A DNA stretch of 64,000 bases, taken from NCBI GenBank assembly GCA_030522415.1, contig CM060121.1, positions 24,514,142 to 24,578,141 on the forward strand, written 5' to 3'. This stretch comes from Channallabes apus (taxonomy: Eukaryota; Chordata; Actinopteri; Siluriformes; Clariidae). Both the position numbers and the translations under genes were made by a program. Below, piece by piece: positions 1 to 11,741 of this stretch; position 1 is the stretch's first letter, and every line of letters begins with the position of its first letter. The notes beneath the pieces were generated by a model. The model was not told where the DNA came from and did no database searches. It worked only from the letters and a program-made list of their open reading frames with translations.

Positions 1-923
1 GCAGAAGAAGTCTGACGGTACAGGGGTTGATGAGTTTAGTGATGGTGAACAGGCCAATGAACCTGGGAGATAGCTTGCGAGAGGTTGTCTTGAGGGGAAT
101 GTAGTGAGATGATTACATAACTCTTTGGCCCACATGGTATGGTGGTGCCCTGGAGTGGTGCTGGTCGGCTTGAAGCTTGAAGGCCAAAACGGCTCAGCAT
201 ATCCTAGACCTCACATTCAGCCATGTCTTTCTGCAATGATGAATGAAAGCTTGTGTGGAGGGCACTGAGACCTCCACTTCCTAAGAGGGAAACAGGGGAG
301 GCTGGTATCCAAGGCAACATTGGAAGGGAGAGAGACCCGTGGTGGATGTGGGCAAGGAGTTGTGAGCATACTCGATCCATGGTAGCATCCTGCTCCAGGA
401 ATGTGTATCCTTAGAGGTCATGCACCGGATGGCTGACTCGAGGTCCTCATTGGTTATCTCCGCCTGGCCATTTGTCTGAGGGTGGTAACCTGAGGATAAA
501 CTGGAGGTAGCTCCGATCAACTTGCAGAAGGTGGACCAGAATTGGGGACCCCGGTCTGATGTGATGTCCATTGGGATTCCATGCAGCCGGAAAACGTGCA
601 TGATTAAGAGTTCACTGGTTTCTTTGGCCGTAGGGAGCTCAGATAAGGGGATGAAATGGGCAGCTTTGAAAAAACGATCCATACTCATGATAATGCAGGT
701 GTTACCCTCAGAGTCGGGGAGTCGGGTGAGGGATCAGGAGAGGTCTGAGATAACCAGCAGGAGGCTTGTTGCTGGTCTTGCTCCTGGCACAAGTGTTGCA
801 CGCACTTACGAAGCTGCATATATCTTCCTTTATGGTGGGCCGCCAAAACCACTGCTGGACCACGGCTAGTGTCCATGCCATGCCGGGGTGACTGGCCAGT
901 CTGGAACTACAGTATGTCCCCAT
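1..923 (-). pseudogene. Gypsy integrase remnant: zinc-binding, core and C-terminal parts
   Basis: Integrase inserts element cDNA into host DNA. The zinc-binding part lies at about 708-923 (HPGMAWT, then a CNTCARSK-type cysteine pair). The catalytic core lies at 281-688 and shows [20 protein letters not shown], with the second catalytic aspartate, and [18 protein letters not shown], with the catalytic glutamate region. Positions 1-280 still read in pieces as the gypsy post-core segment (YHVGQRVM and [12 protein letters not shown]). A frame change near 690 separates the zinc finger from the core, and in-frame stops follow the core. Family knowledge supports the call; the breaks make it a pseudogene. 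Confidence 0.85.
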
Positions 924-1029
924 TGCAGCATGTGGGGCCGTTCTGCCTCAGGGACAAAGAGCTTGCCTTGTCGCGCCTCAGGCGGGCCAGGTCCCTGATG
1001 GAGCGCATTCTTGACCTGTGACTCGACAT

Positions 1030-1920
1030 CTAGTAGTGCTGCCCCCACGAGGCATTGAGGTGGTAGGATAGTGGCGTTGGGTACTGGATCATGGGCTGGT
1101 GAGAACTGACGAGAGAGAGCATCTGGTTTGAGGTTCTTGGACCCCGGGCGACAAGACAGGGAGAAATTGAAATTTGAGAAAAACAGGGATCACCTTGCTT
1201 GCCGGGAGTTAAAGCGTTTGGCCGTCCGAAAGTACAGTACTCCAGATTTTTGTGATCCATCCAGACCAGAAAAGGGGTTTTGGTACCCTCAAGCCAATGC
1301 CTCCCTTCCTCTAGGGTGAGTTTGACTGCCAGTAGTTCCCGGTCGCAGATGTCGTAGTTTCTCTCTGCAGATGAGAGTCTGTGGGAGAAGAAGCAGCATG
1401 GGTGCAGTTTATTATCCTTGGGCGACCTTTGTGACAAGACTGCCCCTCCTGAATCTGAGGCGTCTACTTTAACCACAAACCGAACGGAAGAGTCTGGCTG
1501 GAGAAGAATAGGGGCCGAGGTGAAACGCTCCTTTAGGTCAAGGAAGGCCCTAGCAGCTTGTCCTGACCAGACGAACAAGGTCTTAGATGAGGTCAGGGAG
1601 ATGAGTGGGGCGGCCACCAAGCTGTAGTTATGAATGAACTGCCTGTAGAAATTGACGAAAACCAGGAAGCACTGAAGCTCCTTACGTGTTGTCGGGACAG
1701 GCCAGTCTGTGACGGCTTTCAGCTAAACGGGGTCCATCTGAATTTTAGACGGGGCGACGATGAAGCCCAGGAAGGAGACGGTGCTGCTGTGGAACTCGCA
1801 CTTCTCAGTCTCAACAAAGAGCTGATTCTCAAGCAGACTTTAGGCAAGAGGCCAGGCAGAGAGGACTCCATCCAAGAATGGTGTTGTTTCTCCAGTCAAT
1901 GTGTGGGTTGTGGTGAATAA
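1030..1920 (-). pseudogene. Gypsy RT thumb plus RNase H remnant
   Basis: Minus-strand translation gives the RT thumb hallmark [20 protein letters not shown] followed by the RNase H region [17 protein letters not shown], with [20 protein letters not shown] and [15 protein letters not shown] text. The upstream part at about 1700-1900 reads as the connection segment ([22 protein letters not shown]). This enzyme would make cDNA and degrade template RNA. The reading frame is lost near 1200-1250, and the YxDD palm is absent upstream, so it is non-functional. Confidence 0.8.
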
Positions 1921-2267
1921 GCCAAGGGCGCCCGAGAACCAGCTGAGACTGAGCACTGTTCATGACAATGAAGGAGTGATGTCCCATCAAGGGCATGGAC
2001 AGACAATGGAGCCTTGAGAAGGAGAGTGGGAACGCGCAGTTCTATGACCTTGTTCGCACTGATCATGTTCTGGTCGGTGGTCGGACCCAGAGTCGACGAG
2101 GGCATGAGCCACATGGGCCTGATTCCTGAGAAAGAGTGTGACAGGAAGGACGGGACAATCTCAAGCAGCAGCTCTTGAGCGCCCCCCTCCGGAATGCCTA
2201 GGTTCACTGGGGGTTGCCTGGCTTTTAACGGACACTGTAGACGCAGATGCCCGACCTGACCACAGTA
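1921..2267 (-). pseudogene. Gypsy gag zinc knuckle and protease remnant
   Basis: The minus frame just below 2267 reads YCGQVGHLRLQCP, the right half of a CCHC zinc knuckle that binds RNA in Gag. It continues into EGGAQELLLEIVPSFLSHS and a TTDQNMISA-like string that resembles the protease active-site neighbourhood, but the expected DSG is not intact. The LINE insertion cuts the knuckle just upstream of its second cysteine. Downstream the frame runs into a deletion that removes most of RT. Confidence 0.6.
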
Positions 2268-2509
2268 GTTTAGTTAGTTAGTTTAGTTTATTCATTTATA
2301 TAGCACATTTAAAAAACAACCATGGTTGACCAAAGTGCTTCACAATCGCTAAAAAAAAAAAATAATAATAATAATAATAAATAAATAAATAAAATGATCA
2401 CACACAATCAATCAATACATTAAAAGTTGTCAAAAAGTCTCAAAAACTCAACTCAAGAAATAAAAGCCAAAGAATACAAGTGTGACTTAAGTAATGACTT
2501 AAAGTCTGC

Positions 2510-2977
2510 TCAGAGTGTTGAAATTTTTATGTGAGCAGGTAAATCATTCCACAATTTCGGTCCCACCACTGAAAAAGCTTGCTCACCTTTATTTTTTAAT
2601 CTGGCTCTCTGAACATCCAGGAGCAACTGATTAGACAACCTCAGTTTTCTAACGGGAGTGTGAATATGTAAAAGCTCTGATAAATATACAGGCGCCAACC
2701 CATTTAAAATCTTAAAAACAAACAATAAAATCTTAAACTTAATCCTGAAATGGACAGGAAGCCAGTGTAGTGAAGCTAAGACCGGGGTAATGTGCTCACG
2801 CTTTCTAGTCCCAGTTAAGAGCCGAGCTGCTGCATTCTGAACCAACTGCAAACGCTGGAGAGATGACTGATCCAATCCAACATATAAACAGTTACAATAG
2901 TCCAGTCTTGATGTTATAAAAGCATGAATTACACTTTCAAACTCCTTACACGGAAGGTAGGCCTTGACTTTCGCCAA
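2510..2977 (-). pseudogene. LINE C-terminal conserved region
   Basis: The 155-codon stretch contains VIHAFITSRLDYCNCLYVGL, VQNAAARLLTGTRKREHITP and LASLHWLPVHFRIKFKILLF, which is the highly recurrent C-terminal part of a fish LINE polymerase ORF. It closes near the 3' untranslated tail. It is broken from RT upstream by a frameshift around 2980-3010. Confidence 0.8.
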
Positions 2978-3208
2978 CAGTCTCAGTTGAAAAAAAACTG
3001 GCTTTTATCATAGAGCTAATCTGTTTATCAAATTTACAGTAAAAGCACCATCAAAAATCACACCGAGATTCCTGGTAAATGGACGAATATACGTTCCTAA
3101 ATCATCAAGTGCATCTACACAAGCACCCAGATCACCAGGACGACCAAACATAACAATCTCAGTCTTATTTTCGTTAAGACAAAGAAAGTTCTGATCCAAC
3201 CATATTTT

Positions 3209-3787
3209 TTAATCTCTCAGGCAATTATGTAGTGACAAAAATGAAGCTTTGTCATTTGTTTTGACAGGCAAATAAATTTGTACATCATCCGCATAAAAAT
3301 GAAATGAGATGTTGTGCTTTTTAAAAATATCCCCCAAAGGGAGCATATACAAGGAAAACAACATAGGGCCCAAAATGGACCCTTGGGGAACGCCACAAGA
3401 AAGTAGGGCAGTAGATGAATAAAATTCACGTAAATGAACAGAAAAACTCCTGCCTGGTAAATATGACTGGAACCATTTAAGGGCTATGCCCTTAATACCA
3501 ACACACTGTTCAAGTCTAGATAAAAGAATCGAGTGGCTGACCGTATCAAAGGCTGCAGTCAAATCCAAAAGGACCAAAACAGCAGAATTACCAGAGTCAA
3601 CAGCTAAAAGAAGATCATTAGTGACTCTTAGAAGAGCAGTTTCTGTACTATGTCGAGGCTTAAAACCAGACTGAAATACTTCAAAAATACAATGTACATC
3701 TAAAAATGATTGAAGTTGATTAAAAACAACTCTCTCCAAAATTTTAGATAAAAAGGGGAGTTTAGATATAATTCTAAAATTAGACAA
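3209..3787 (-). pseudogene. LINE reverse transcriptase core fragment
   Basis: This 192-codon segment shows LPFLSKILERVVFNQL, SGFKPRHSTETALL, LLDLTAAFDTVSHSILL with the first catalytic aspartate, CGVPQGSILGPMLFSLYM and FYADDVQIYLP (the YADD box). These are RT motifs in the correct order. It ends at a stop and continues out of frame at 3008-3199 (NENKTEIVMFG). Confidence 0.85.
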
Positions 3788-4507
3788 AACTGAAGAATTT
3801 TTCTTTTTTTAAAGCGGTTGCACAGTGGCATGCTTAAAAACAGCTGGTACACATCCTGAGCTGAGAGATGTGTTATCCAAAGATACAATGCTTGGCCCAA
3901 CAGTATCAAAAACATCCTTAAGTAAGCTTGCAGGAATACTATCACAGGGGCAATTTGTAGGACGTAGTTGTTTCACTACAGTATGTCAGAAAGATAAGAA
4001 AAAGTATAAAATAGGAGGATCAGTAATATCCATGATGGGTGGAAAACTAAGACCAGCAATCTTATCCACAAAAAAATTCAGAAAGTTTTCACACAGTGTT
4101 ACAGATGGGGCAATACAATCTGACTCACGTGGATTAACAAGAGTATTAAAAACATTAAAAAGAACTTGTGGCCGCTGTCTATTACAGGCTACTACGTTGG
4201 AAAAAATTTTAGTTTTAGCAGATTTTACAGCTCTCTGAAATTTACATAACGCATCCTGCAATATTTCAAATGAAATTTTCAGTTTATCGTTCTTCCACTT
4301 TCTCTCAGCTACAGTACTCTGCAGGCACGTCTAAGATTACGGGTAATGTTATCCAACCATGGTTGAGACAATGCTTTACAATGTTTCTTCCTCAATGGAG
4401 CAACAGAGTCCAATATCCCAGTGCATGTCCAATCAAATAAGACAGTGAACTCTTCCACACTGAGACTGTAATTGTCACTGTTAAACAGCAATGAGTCCTT
4501 AAAAGCA

Positions 4508-4726
4508 CTAGAAAACTGAAGCAGTTGAAGGGTTAATTGCCCGGACACTGCGAGCAACAGCACAGGAGGAAATCTCTAAACCAGGAGAAACCGCAGTGAA
4601 TAAAACAGGCATGTGATCTGAAATTTCTGCATCGCATATTTCACTGACAGTAATACATAAACCATACGACAACACAAGGTCCAAAATATGTCCTTTTTCA
4701 TGAGTCGGACCAGTGACAGACTGCAT
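4508..4726 (-). pseudogene. LINE endonuclease C-terminal fragment
   Basis: The segment VTGPTHEKGHILDLVLSYGL followed by ISDHMPVLF matches the end of the APE-type endonuclease of fish LINEs, where SDH is a catalytic motif. The N-terminal catalytic half is absent because the element is truncated here. Further minus-strand fragments at 4309-4563 and 3986-4261 continue towards RT in changing frames. Confidence 0.7.
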
Positions 4727-4739
4727 GACAGTAGATGCA

Positions 4740-5100
4740 TGCTCCTGCCTGAATCCGGTGTTGCCGCTCTTCCGGTGACATCCGGGCTAGCCTGATCTGC
4801 ACTGGTTCGGCAGGAGGGTTGGCTGGCATGGTCGGAGTGGGAGGTGCCAGTTTTGAGCCGGGGTTGGTTTGGAGGGCGGTGCCTCTCTTTAAGGCGCGAG
4901 TCTACATGCCCCGCGAGATCCATCAGGCTGTTCAAGTCTTCTGGGAGCTTCTGAGAAATCAGCTGATCCTTGACTAATTCAGAAAGTCCATTCATCGTAT
5001 AGGGCCTGGGTGTCCCACTGAGTGACGGTGGCCAGGGTTCAGAACTCAATGGCGTAGTCATAAGCAGATTGGGGGCCCTGGCGGAGCTCCAGTACATTTA
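4740..5100 (-). pseudogene. Gypsy gag C-terminal half
   Basis: Minus translation includes NGLSELVKDQLISQKLPEDL, NSLMDLAGHVDSRLKERHR and a proline-rich linker, as in fish gypsy Gag just before the zinc knuckle. The knuckle itself resumes at 2267 on the far side of the LINE. A SINE separates this half from the N-terminal half. Confidence 0.75.
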
Positions 5101-5298
5101 CATTTACATTTAGGCATTTGGCAGACGCTCTTATCCAGAGCGACTTACATTTTTATCTCATTACACATCTGAGCAGTTGAGGGTTAAGGGCCTTGCTCAA
5201 GGGCCCAACAGTGGCAACTTGGTGGTTGTGGAGTTTGAACCTGGGATCTTCCGAAACGTAGTCCAATGCCTTAACCACTGAGCTACACCTGGCTCAGG
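5100..5298 (-). repeat. tRNA-derived SINE with TTTACATTTA-type tail
   Basis: On the minus strand the head reads GTGTAGCTCAGTGGTTAAGG (A-box-like) and CCCAGGTTCAAACTCC (B-box-like), the internal Pol III promoter of a tRNA. A conserved body follows, then CTCTGGATAAGAGCGTCTGC and a tail of repeated TAAATG. This is a very abundant fish SINE. It is inserted in gypsy gag, and gag resumes at about 5300. A short GTAGTTTTCTGGCAGCCTCC duplication lies at its 5' side (5300-5340). Confidence 0.8.
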
Positions 5299-5667
5299 TG
5301 TAGTTTTCTGGCAGCCTCCAGTAGTTTTCTGGCAGCCTCCCTCCCAACATGGGAGTGGTCAAATACCTTCATCATTTCCTCAGTGAAGAAGTCGAAAGTG
5401 GCACAGCAAAGGTCGTTAGCGTCCCAGGCGTTAGATCCCCATTCACTCTCCACGTGAGGAGGGTGATAATGTACGCCACCTTGGAGCACTCAGTAGGGGA
5501 GGTTGAGGGCTGGAGCTTGAGCAACAGAGAACATTGAGATAAAAATGAGCAACAAGTGCCGGGATCTCTGTCATAGGGTTGGGGGTTGGGTAGGCGAGGT
5601 TCATGTCGAGCTGGGTGAGTGAGAGTGGAGGGAAATGCAGAGCAGACCTGTTGAAACAGCGTGTGTA

Positions 5668-5698
<31 letters not shown>

Positions 5699-5755
5699 TC
5701 GTGTGTGTATGTGAGATAGACCTGGCAAAGAGCGGGGGATTGCCCTGTGACGCAA
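5283..5755 (-). pseudogene. Gypsy gag N-terminal half, frameshifted, with GT microsatellite
   Basis: Pieces in two frames give ARHEPRLPNPQPYDRDPGTC, FLSQCSLLLKLQPSTSPTEC and FFTEEMMKVFDHSHVGREAA, all typical of the capsid part of fish gypsy Gag. A (GT)n run at about 5671-5698 lies inside the upstream coding region and encodes a His-Thr run. At least one frameshift separates the two parts near 5400. Confidence 0.7.
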
Positions 5756-6407
5756 GGAGGGCCGGGCGATGACGTCTGGGAATCCTCCGCGAACCCGGAA
5801 GTATCTTCGGTAATTGTTGCGGCTGTTTCTTTTTCTGCCGCTGGTTCGCAGAGCGAACTGAGATGGAGGAATTAAGGCTTCTGGTTTGCTTTTGTCGAGG
5901 CGTTGGAGGCTGGTGGGCAGCGTGAGTGCTTTACCGGAAGTGAGCTCACCCAGTGTGGAAGGCGCAACAGCAGCCCAGGAACAATGGGGAGAAGTCAGTG
6001 TGACTTAGCCAGGTGAGTGTTGCTAAGCTGAGATCCAACCGCGAGAAGAAACAAAACCCGGAGGTGCAGGTTCAAAGCCAGTATCCAAAAACAGTCGGGG
6101 TCATACACATAGATCAGTCCGAAAACAGGCGAGATAAACAGGGGCGAAGACGAGAGGGAAATCCAGAGAGTAGACAGATGTCAGCAATGGGCAAGACTAC
6201 ACACGACAAGGTATCACGAGAACTATGGGGCACACAAGCGAGATACTGCGGCACTGAGTGAAGTCTTTGGCATGCTTTTAAAGCTGAGGGATGATTAATT
6301 GATTCCCTACAGGTGGCCGTGATTGAAAGCGGCTTGTGTCGGGGGGAAAATCCGAAATGGATCTTTAAGCATATGAGGAGCTTACTGAGTTTCGCTGGCT
6401 CGTGACA
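5756..6407 (-). repeat. Probable 5' LTR/leader of the minus-strand gypsy element
   Basis: The stretch upstream of gag begins on the minus strand with TGTCACGAGCC (ending at 6407), a TG start usual for gypsy LTRs. It is GC-richer than the flanks. I could not delimit the LTR 3' end or a primer-binding site, so assignment as LTR plus leader is inference from position. Confidence 0.4.
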
Positions 6408-7332
6408 ATATGGCTTAGTGTGAAGGAAGTTTAAGATTTTGCACACTTTATCGTTAATGTTGTATACTTTTTATATTGCTGATTCTTTTGAAAATATGCA
6501 TAACTTAAGCATAAAATGCACTGCTGTTGGTTCACAAAATGTTTGCAAAATTACCTTGAAAGTCCTTGAAAGTGAAAGCTCTCTTTTGCATTTTAAACCT
6601 AATGGTGAAACACAACTGTTATAATTTATGTTTGAGTTTGTTCATTTTTTTCCCTCCCCTTGCAATGTCACCATGTGATCTCAGCATATCAGACTGCCAC
6701 CAACTTCTCATGGGAATAACGACAATGCAGCACTGACCAACAAATTAGCGCCAGCATCACTAAACACTAGACACATATTCACAAGGTACTGTAACAACAG
6801 GACAGATTTTTGATACAGAGATCTCTTGTGGACAAAGGTATATGAATACAAAGTGTGCTGATGTGATGGAGCAACGATTTGCAAAAAAAAAAAAAAAGAT
6901 CTAATTAAACCAGTGACATTACTCAGTCGCTTTTACTTATTTAGGAAACACAATTCTGACCTTTCTATACATCAAACAATGATGCTCCAGGCTTTGAAAT
7001 GGACTCCTGCCCTACTTGCAAGCTTACCAAAGATCAAGTGGAGCTGTCAGTGTGATATGGAGTCTGCCTTACTCTACCTGAGGCTATTTCAACCCCAAGA
7101 CAGCCATTTAATGCTGGAAATCGACCAAGCTATGGGCCAGGAAGAGGAAAACAAACACTGATTTGATCTTTTAAGGCTGACAAAATGGATTCCATAACCA
7201 CATGTCAGTCCGAAATAAAAATTGAAGTGTGAGATGGGATATTATTGACATAAGAAATATTAAGCTTTGAATGAGGAACAAGGAATAAGATTTCCACTTG
7301 AAACTGAGACAAGATCATGAATCATACACTCT
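6408..7332. other. No recognised feature
   Basis: AT-rich DNA with one A-run near 6883. Short open stretches (for example 6913-7161) show no motif I recognise and no splice context. Confidence 0.4.
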
Positions 7333-7690
7333 TACTTGCTCATCATCTATACCGCTTTATCCTGTATACAGGGTCACCGGAGCCTGGAGACTATCTCAGG
7401 AGGCTTAGGTCACAAGGTGGGGTACACCCTGGATAAGGTGTCAAGCGATCGCAGGGCACACACACACACACTCATTCACACACTATACGCAATTTGGTAA
7501 CACCAATTGTCTAATCTTCAAGTCTTTGGAGTGTGGGAGGAAACTGGAGTTCCCAAAGGAAACCCACCAAATACGGGGAGAACATACAAACTCCATGCAC
7601 ACAGAGACGGGAATCGAGCTTGGCCGGGAATTGAACCTGGACTCTGGAAGTGCAAGGCGACAGCATTAACCACTACACCACCTCTTATAC
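7333..7690 (-). repeat. DANA/Mermaid-like tRNA-derived SINE
   Basis: On the minus strand the unit starts with GGTGGTGTAGTGGTTAA and GTCCAGGTTCAATTCCC (A- and B-box-like), then GGAGTTTGTATGTTCTCCCC, GTGGGTTTCC and TTTCCTCCCACACTCCAAAG. These are the conserved body of DANA/Mermaid SINEs. A short CA run and the tail CAGGATAAAGCGGTATAGAT follow. Nearly full length. The same family recurs at 7806, 17405, 23316, 24720 and 57788. Confidence 0.75.
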
Positions 7691-7805
7691 ACTATTTTCC
7701 AAAAAAAAAAAAAAATTATGCCAAGTTTGTTGAATCTTAATTCTCTGTGAACTATCACTAGTTTGTGAGTAGGGTGGTTCATTAAGCAATAAATAAAATA
7801 CAGTC

Positions 7806-7884
7806 AGACATCACTCACTCACTCACCACTTTATTCTGTATACAGGGTCGCAGGGGACCTGGAGCCTATCCCAGGTGACTTAGG

Positions 7885-7924
<40 letters not shown>

Positions 7925-7980
7925 CAGGCAATTTGGGGAACGGAAATTATCCTAACCTGCATGTCTTTGGACTGTGAAAG
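7806..7980 (-). repeat. DANA-like SINE 3' part with (CA)n
   Basis: Contains TTATTCTGTATACAGGGTCG, a 37-bp (CA)n run at about 7885-7921, and CATGTCTTTGGACTGTGAAA. The tRNA head is missing, so this is a 5'-truncated copy. Confidence 0.65.
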
Positions 7981-10247
7981 GAAATGTAATTTTCTTAATT
8001 TTCTGTACGTTATTTATAGTATTTCTATTTTAGAAAACTGTTTACTTTCACTCTACTACATTTAAAGTAAAATATTATACTTTCTACTCAACTGCTTTAT
8101 TCTACTTTTCTTTAAATTTGTCGTTCCATGCAGTATTTAAAAGTATGAATAGGAAGAGAAAAAAACACCAATCAGGGTATAGTGTGTGGTTTATTTTTGG
8201 CTAAATTGATTTGACCTGTTTATTGCATCTACTACAGTAGTTCTATCTACCTAGCGAACACAGAATATTACAATTAGAAGATTAGTGCGAGAACTGAGCA
8301 CCTGCAAACATGACCAAAAAAGGTTTTGACTCTAAATTGCAACGCCAATAATCATTGCAGCATTGCTGTAACCTTGCCAATTCATGTCAAACGTCTCTGT
8401 GGCAGATTTGTCCAGTTTCACATAGAATATTACATTCGCTCTTTGTTTTAACTTGTTGCCCATGATGAAATATCAGATGTGGCAAGGTCAGAATAGCTAC
8501 AGTTGCACAGATCCCAATGTGCACAGGATGATGTCTTTTGGCACACTGACTTATGAAGGGCCCTGTGACTGTTATATTGTAAAGTAGTAAACATTCAATG
8601 TTAATACTTAATACTAAATAAAATTTATTTGGACAGATGGATTAGAGTTCTGAGATTACTGTAAACTTCCATTGTGTTGATGAGATCGTAACCTCTGCTA
8701 AACTATTAAACAATCCAGTGTCTCAGTAAATGTATTCCTCAAATTGATTTATATTCGTCATAGAGCGTGAATCTGATATCTGGAATATTTGGTTAAATAT
8801 TTGGTTTGGGATTTCTTTTCTAGAAAAACCATTGCAGTCATGTGCATAGATGATTTTTAAATAAAAATAAACTTTGCCTGTTCACATAGGTCTCTTTAAT
8901 AGAAACTACTTACCTGCATGCTGATGGCTCATTATCATGCTTCAGTGTCAGACTACTTAATGACCTCATATTAACAAATCTGTGCCCCAAGTGACATGGA
9001 CCTTTCTCAATGAGGAGAATATGCAGGAGCCTAATCACCAAAATGATAACATAATATTAGAGGAATAATAAATCACAATACATCACACTTAATTTTGATA
9101 ATAAATTACATTTAAAAGCGAGCACAAGAGACTACAAAACTCTTAGAAGCAACTTACAATGAGTGTATACATGCCAAACTCCATAAGGACGTGATCGAAA
9201 CAATGGAATGCACAAACACAATAGAACAAAACACAGGTGAGAGTAAACAGACACAGCTGCAAACGATGGTGAGAGACATGGATTATACAGAGCTGGAGCA
9301 GATCCTGAAGTAAACAGCAGTGTCATGCGACATAAGCAGTATCAAATGTGTAAGTCACAGTGGTCTGGGTTTTTACTAAATAATTAAAACGTCATACGAA
9401 TCCTAAATTATTGCAAAGTAAGGGTAGTTATGTTTTAGAAATGTTAGCTACTGTATATGCTGTTCATGTGTCATCAAATCTAGAAACATAAATGGCATAG
9501 ACATACTAAACATACTATAATCATTAATAAACTGCTTTATTACAGCAATCATGGCGCGAGTTGGTTAAAAGTAATAGTTTCCCTGATTGACATGGCAACG
9601 TTAACAGCTGGTGAGTGTATGATGTGTAAGTTCGAGGGTCTGCTAACAGACTTTCACGTTCTGTCCTGCAGGCACGGCACAGAAACGAAAGGCACAGAAA
9701 AGGAATGGCATCTTCTGTCAGAGTACATTACATCCCCTATGTGGTGATGAAGTCACGATGCAAATGTGCAAACAAAATGTCAGTGACTCGTGTCTAGCGA
9801 CCACACCTTTCCCGTCCCAAAAGTCAGACAGTTTGACTGTCTTTGGGGCTGTTCATGTGTCACATATTGTGCATGCTAAATTTGGTCATTTTAAATGGAG
9901 ACATGCACAAAAAAGCATGCTCAGAATAGAGAGCAACACCATCACAAAACAACATGCTCTTTCCAGGAGGATCTACACTGCTGCGAGATGAAAACCTTTC
10001 AGAATGCCGCAAGTGCACAGCAGGTCATGTGACAAGGACCAACTAATCAAAAACTAGTATTGTTTGTGGTATCCATATTTTTTATTAATACGTATTTATT
10101 ACATACTCTATGCCAGTTGTAAGCAGCGGTGTAGTGATATTTATTTAAGTACTGGAGGAAACATGGTGTGTTTAAAAAGTTTCCTCTGTCTCAGTTTCTC
10201 ACAGGCTGCCAGACTGCCAGTTCAACATCCTATTGTATACCTGCAAT
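7981..10247. other. No recognised gene or element
   Basis: AT-rich DNA. A short minus open stretch at 9132-9326 and a plus one at 9758-9991 show no known motifs. GTGAGT near 9610 and CTGCAG near 9668 resemble splice sites, but no coding sequence supports them. Confidence 0.35.
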
Positions 10248-10358
10248 TTAGGGAGAAGAACCATGCTCAAGGGCTCAACAGTGGCTAGGGGGGTTAGAAC
10301 AAAGACCCTCCGATCAGAAGTCCAACACCTTCACCACCGGGCTATCCCTGCTCCCCTT
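10248..10358 (-). repeat. Degenerate tRNA-derived SINE fragment
   Basis: Contains GCTCAAGGGCTCAACAGTGG and a GATCAGAAGTCCAACACCTT-type head, matching the SINE at 5100-5298 with many changes. The 3' tail is lacking. Confidence 0.5.
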
Positions 10359-11248
10359 GTCTACATACTGTAGTAACCCGTAAGATTTTAAAACTACTTT
10401 CAACCCATTAATTACACTACCTGTGATATCTATAACACTCGGTTGCATTCTCATGCCTACAACCACTTTACAGCCATGCTGATATTCAGCACAACTGCTT
10501 GAGTATGTTATTGCTTCCTTTTTCTCTTTACCTGGAGAGAAAAGTGACAGAGCATTTTTCCAGAGCAATCTGGCAGGACTACACTATGGTTGTAAGCAAG
10601 TGTCTTTATATGCATGAAGGCAATCAGCCCTTACTGTGTCAAGCTGGAAGACAAAACTAATGAGGCAAAAAAAAAAAAAAAACAGCCATCTCAGTTTCTG
10701 GCTGCTTCAACAATTTTCCATCTTGTGAACCTGGCAAATTGCTGATAAAAATGCAGCTAAATTCAATTATTCTTCTGTTGACATAAAGGAGTGCTAAAAA
10801 CATGTGGCTGTGTTTATTTCCATAAATGCAGGAGCTAACACCCGATAGCTAGACAAATGTTAGCATGAGCGATGATTGGTATTCATGCCATGGCCTGAAA
10901 ATATTTAAAGTAATAAATTTTCATAAAATGGTGTTTCAAATAAATTTGATAGTAACATAGTAAATGATACAGAATGTTAACCAAAAACAATCAAGTGTTT
11001 GAACAAGTATCCAATTCAAGAAGTACAGTTTTCCCTCCTCATACTCAGTGATCCAGTCTGATTCTGCAGGATAAAATACTTAGAAGGATGAATAAGGATA
11101 AAAAAAATAAGTATAACATTTTTTATTTTAAATCACATCTATTTATAAATCTGTCACTACTACAGAATGCTAAACGAAGCCCAGGTGCTTACCAAGAGAC
11201 AGAGTTCCTTGTATCTTTTAATGCACTCTCCAGTGGAAAAAAAATACA
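10359..11248. other. No recognised feature
   Basis: Non-coding AT-rich DNA with a 15-base A-run near 10667. Nothing identifiable on either strand. Confidence 0.35.
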
Positions 11249-11256
11249 CTTTAGTG

Positions 11257-11741
11257 CATGGGTGGGCAAACTTTTTGATTCGTGGGCCACATTGAGTTCT
11301 AACATTTGACAGAAAGGCCGGAACAGGAGCAGATAGATGGCATGCTTTGGTCTCTACCATACATTCTTTTAGAAACTCGTCTTCCGACAGTGGTTTGCTG
11401 GCCTTTGCTATTTTAAATGAAAGCATAAAACTGACCTTGGTACTTGACTCTTGAATGGCAGTTTGACGGTGAAAAAAACTTTGCTGAGCCTTCAAATTAG
11501 CTGCTAACTTCTCAGCAGCAGCTTTCCGTTCTTTTGTTGACAGCTTGCTAGCATAGTTAGCGTGCTTTGTGGCAAAGTGACGGCTAATATTATACTCTTT
11601 AAAAACCGCCACAGTTTCTTGGCATATCAGGCAAACAGCAGATGATCGGTCTTCAGTGAAAAAATATTTAGTTGTCCACTTCTTATTGAACACTCGACAT
11701 TCTTTGTCCACTTTCCTTTTCTTGGGTCCACTCATCTTCAT
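11257..11741 (-). pseudogene. hAT transposase N-terminus with BED-type zinc finger
   Basis: From ATG at 11741 (or 11735) the frame reads MSGPKKRKVDKECRVFNKKW, a basic nuclear-localisation-like start, then AVCLICQETVAVFKEYNISR and HFATKH, giving the C-x2-C and H-x4-H of a BED-like finger that binds DNA. SFKIAKASKPLSEDEFLKEC follows. The text matches the transposase family related to GTF2IRD2-like proteins. The frame then jumps to the element end, and the hAT catalytic and dimerisation domains are deleted. Confidence 0.8.

Larger units (their letters stand above)
2268..4737 (-). mobile_element. 5'-truncated LINE (CR1/L2/Jockey-type) nested in gypsy gag
   Basis: Minus-strand pieces give the C-terminal part of an endonuclease, a linker, a reverse transcriptase with FYADD, and the conserved C-terminal segment of a very common fish LINE. 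The 3' end at about 2268-2510 is A/T-rich with TTAGTTTAG repeats and the phrase GTTGACCAAAGTGCTTCACA, a 3' tail I recognise from fish. The 5' end stops inside the endonuclease, which is typical of incomplete target-primed reverse transcription. Both flanks are gag, so this insertion is younger than the gypsy copy. Confidence 0.8.
1..6407 (-). mobile_element. Decayed Ty3/gypsy retrotransposon, runs off left edge
   Basis: Read on the minus strand, the order is leader/LTR-like DNA, gag, zinc knuckle, protease remnant, RNase H, integrase and a post-integrase region, which is the Ty3/gypsy order. Most of the reverse transcriptase palm is missing between the protease remnant (about 1921-2207) and the RT thumb (about 1640-1920). 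Stops and frameshifts break every domain. A 5'-truncated LINE (about 2268-4737) and a SINE (about 5100-5298) are inserted in gag. The element cannot be autonomous. The 3' LTR would lie left of the window. Confidence 0.85.

Noticed and set aside
5372..5755. His-Thr-rich protein
   Set aside because: The HTHTHT run is a translated GT microsatellite inside broken gypsy gag.
9600..9680. Small intron (GTGAGT...CTGCAG)
   Set aside because: The flanking sequence shows no coding continuity.
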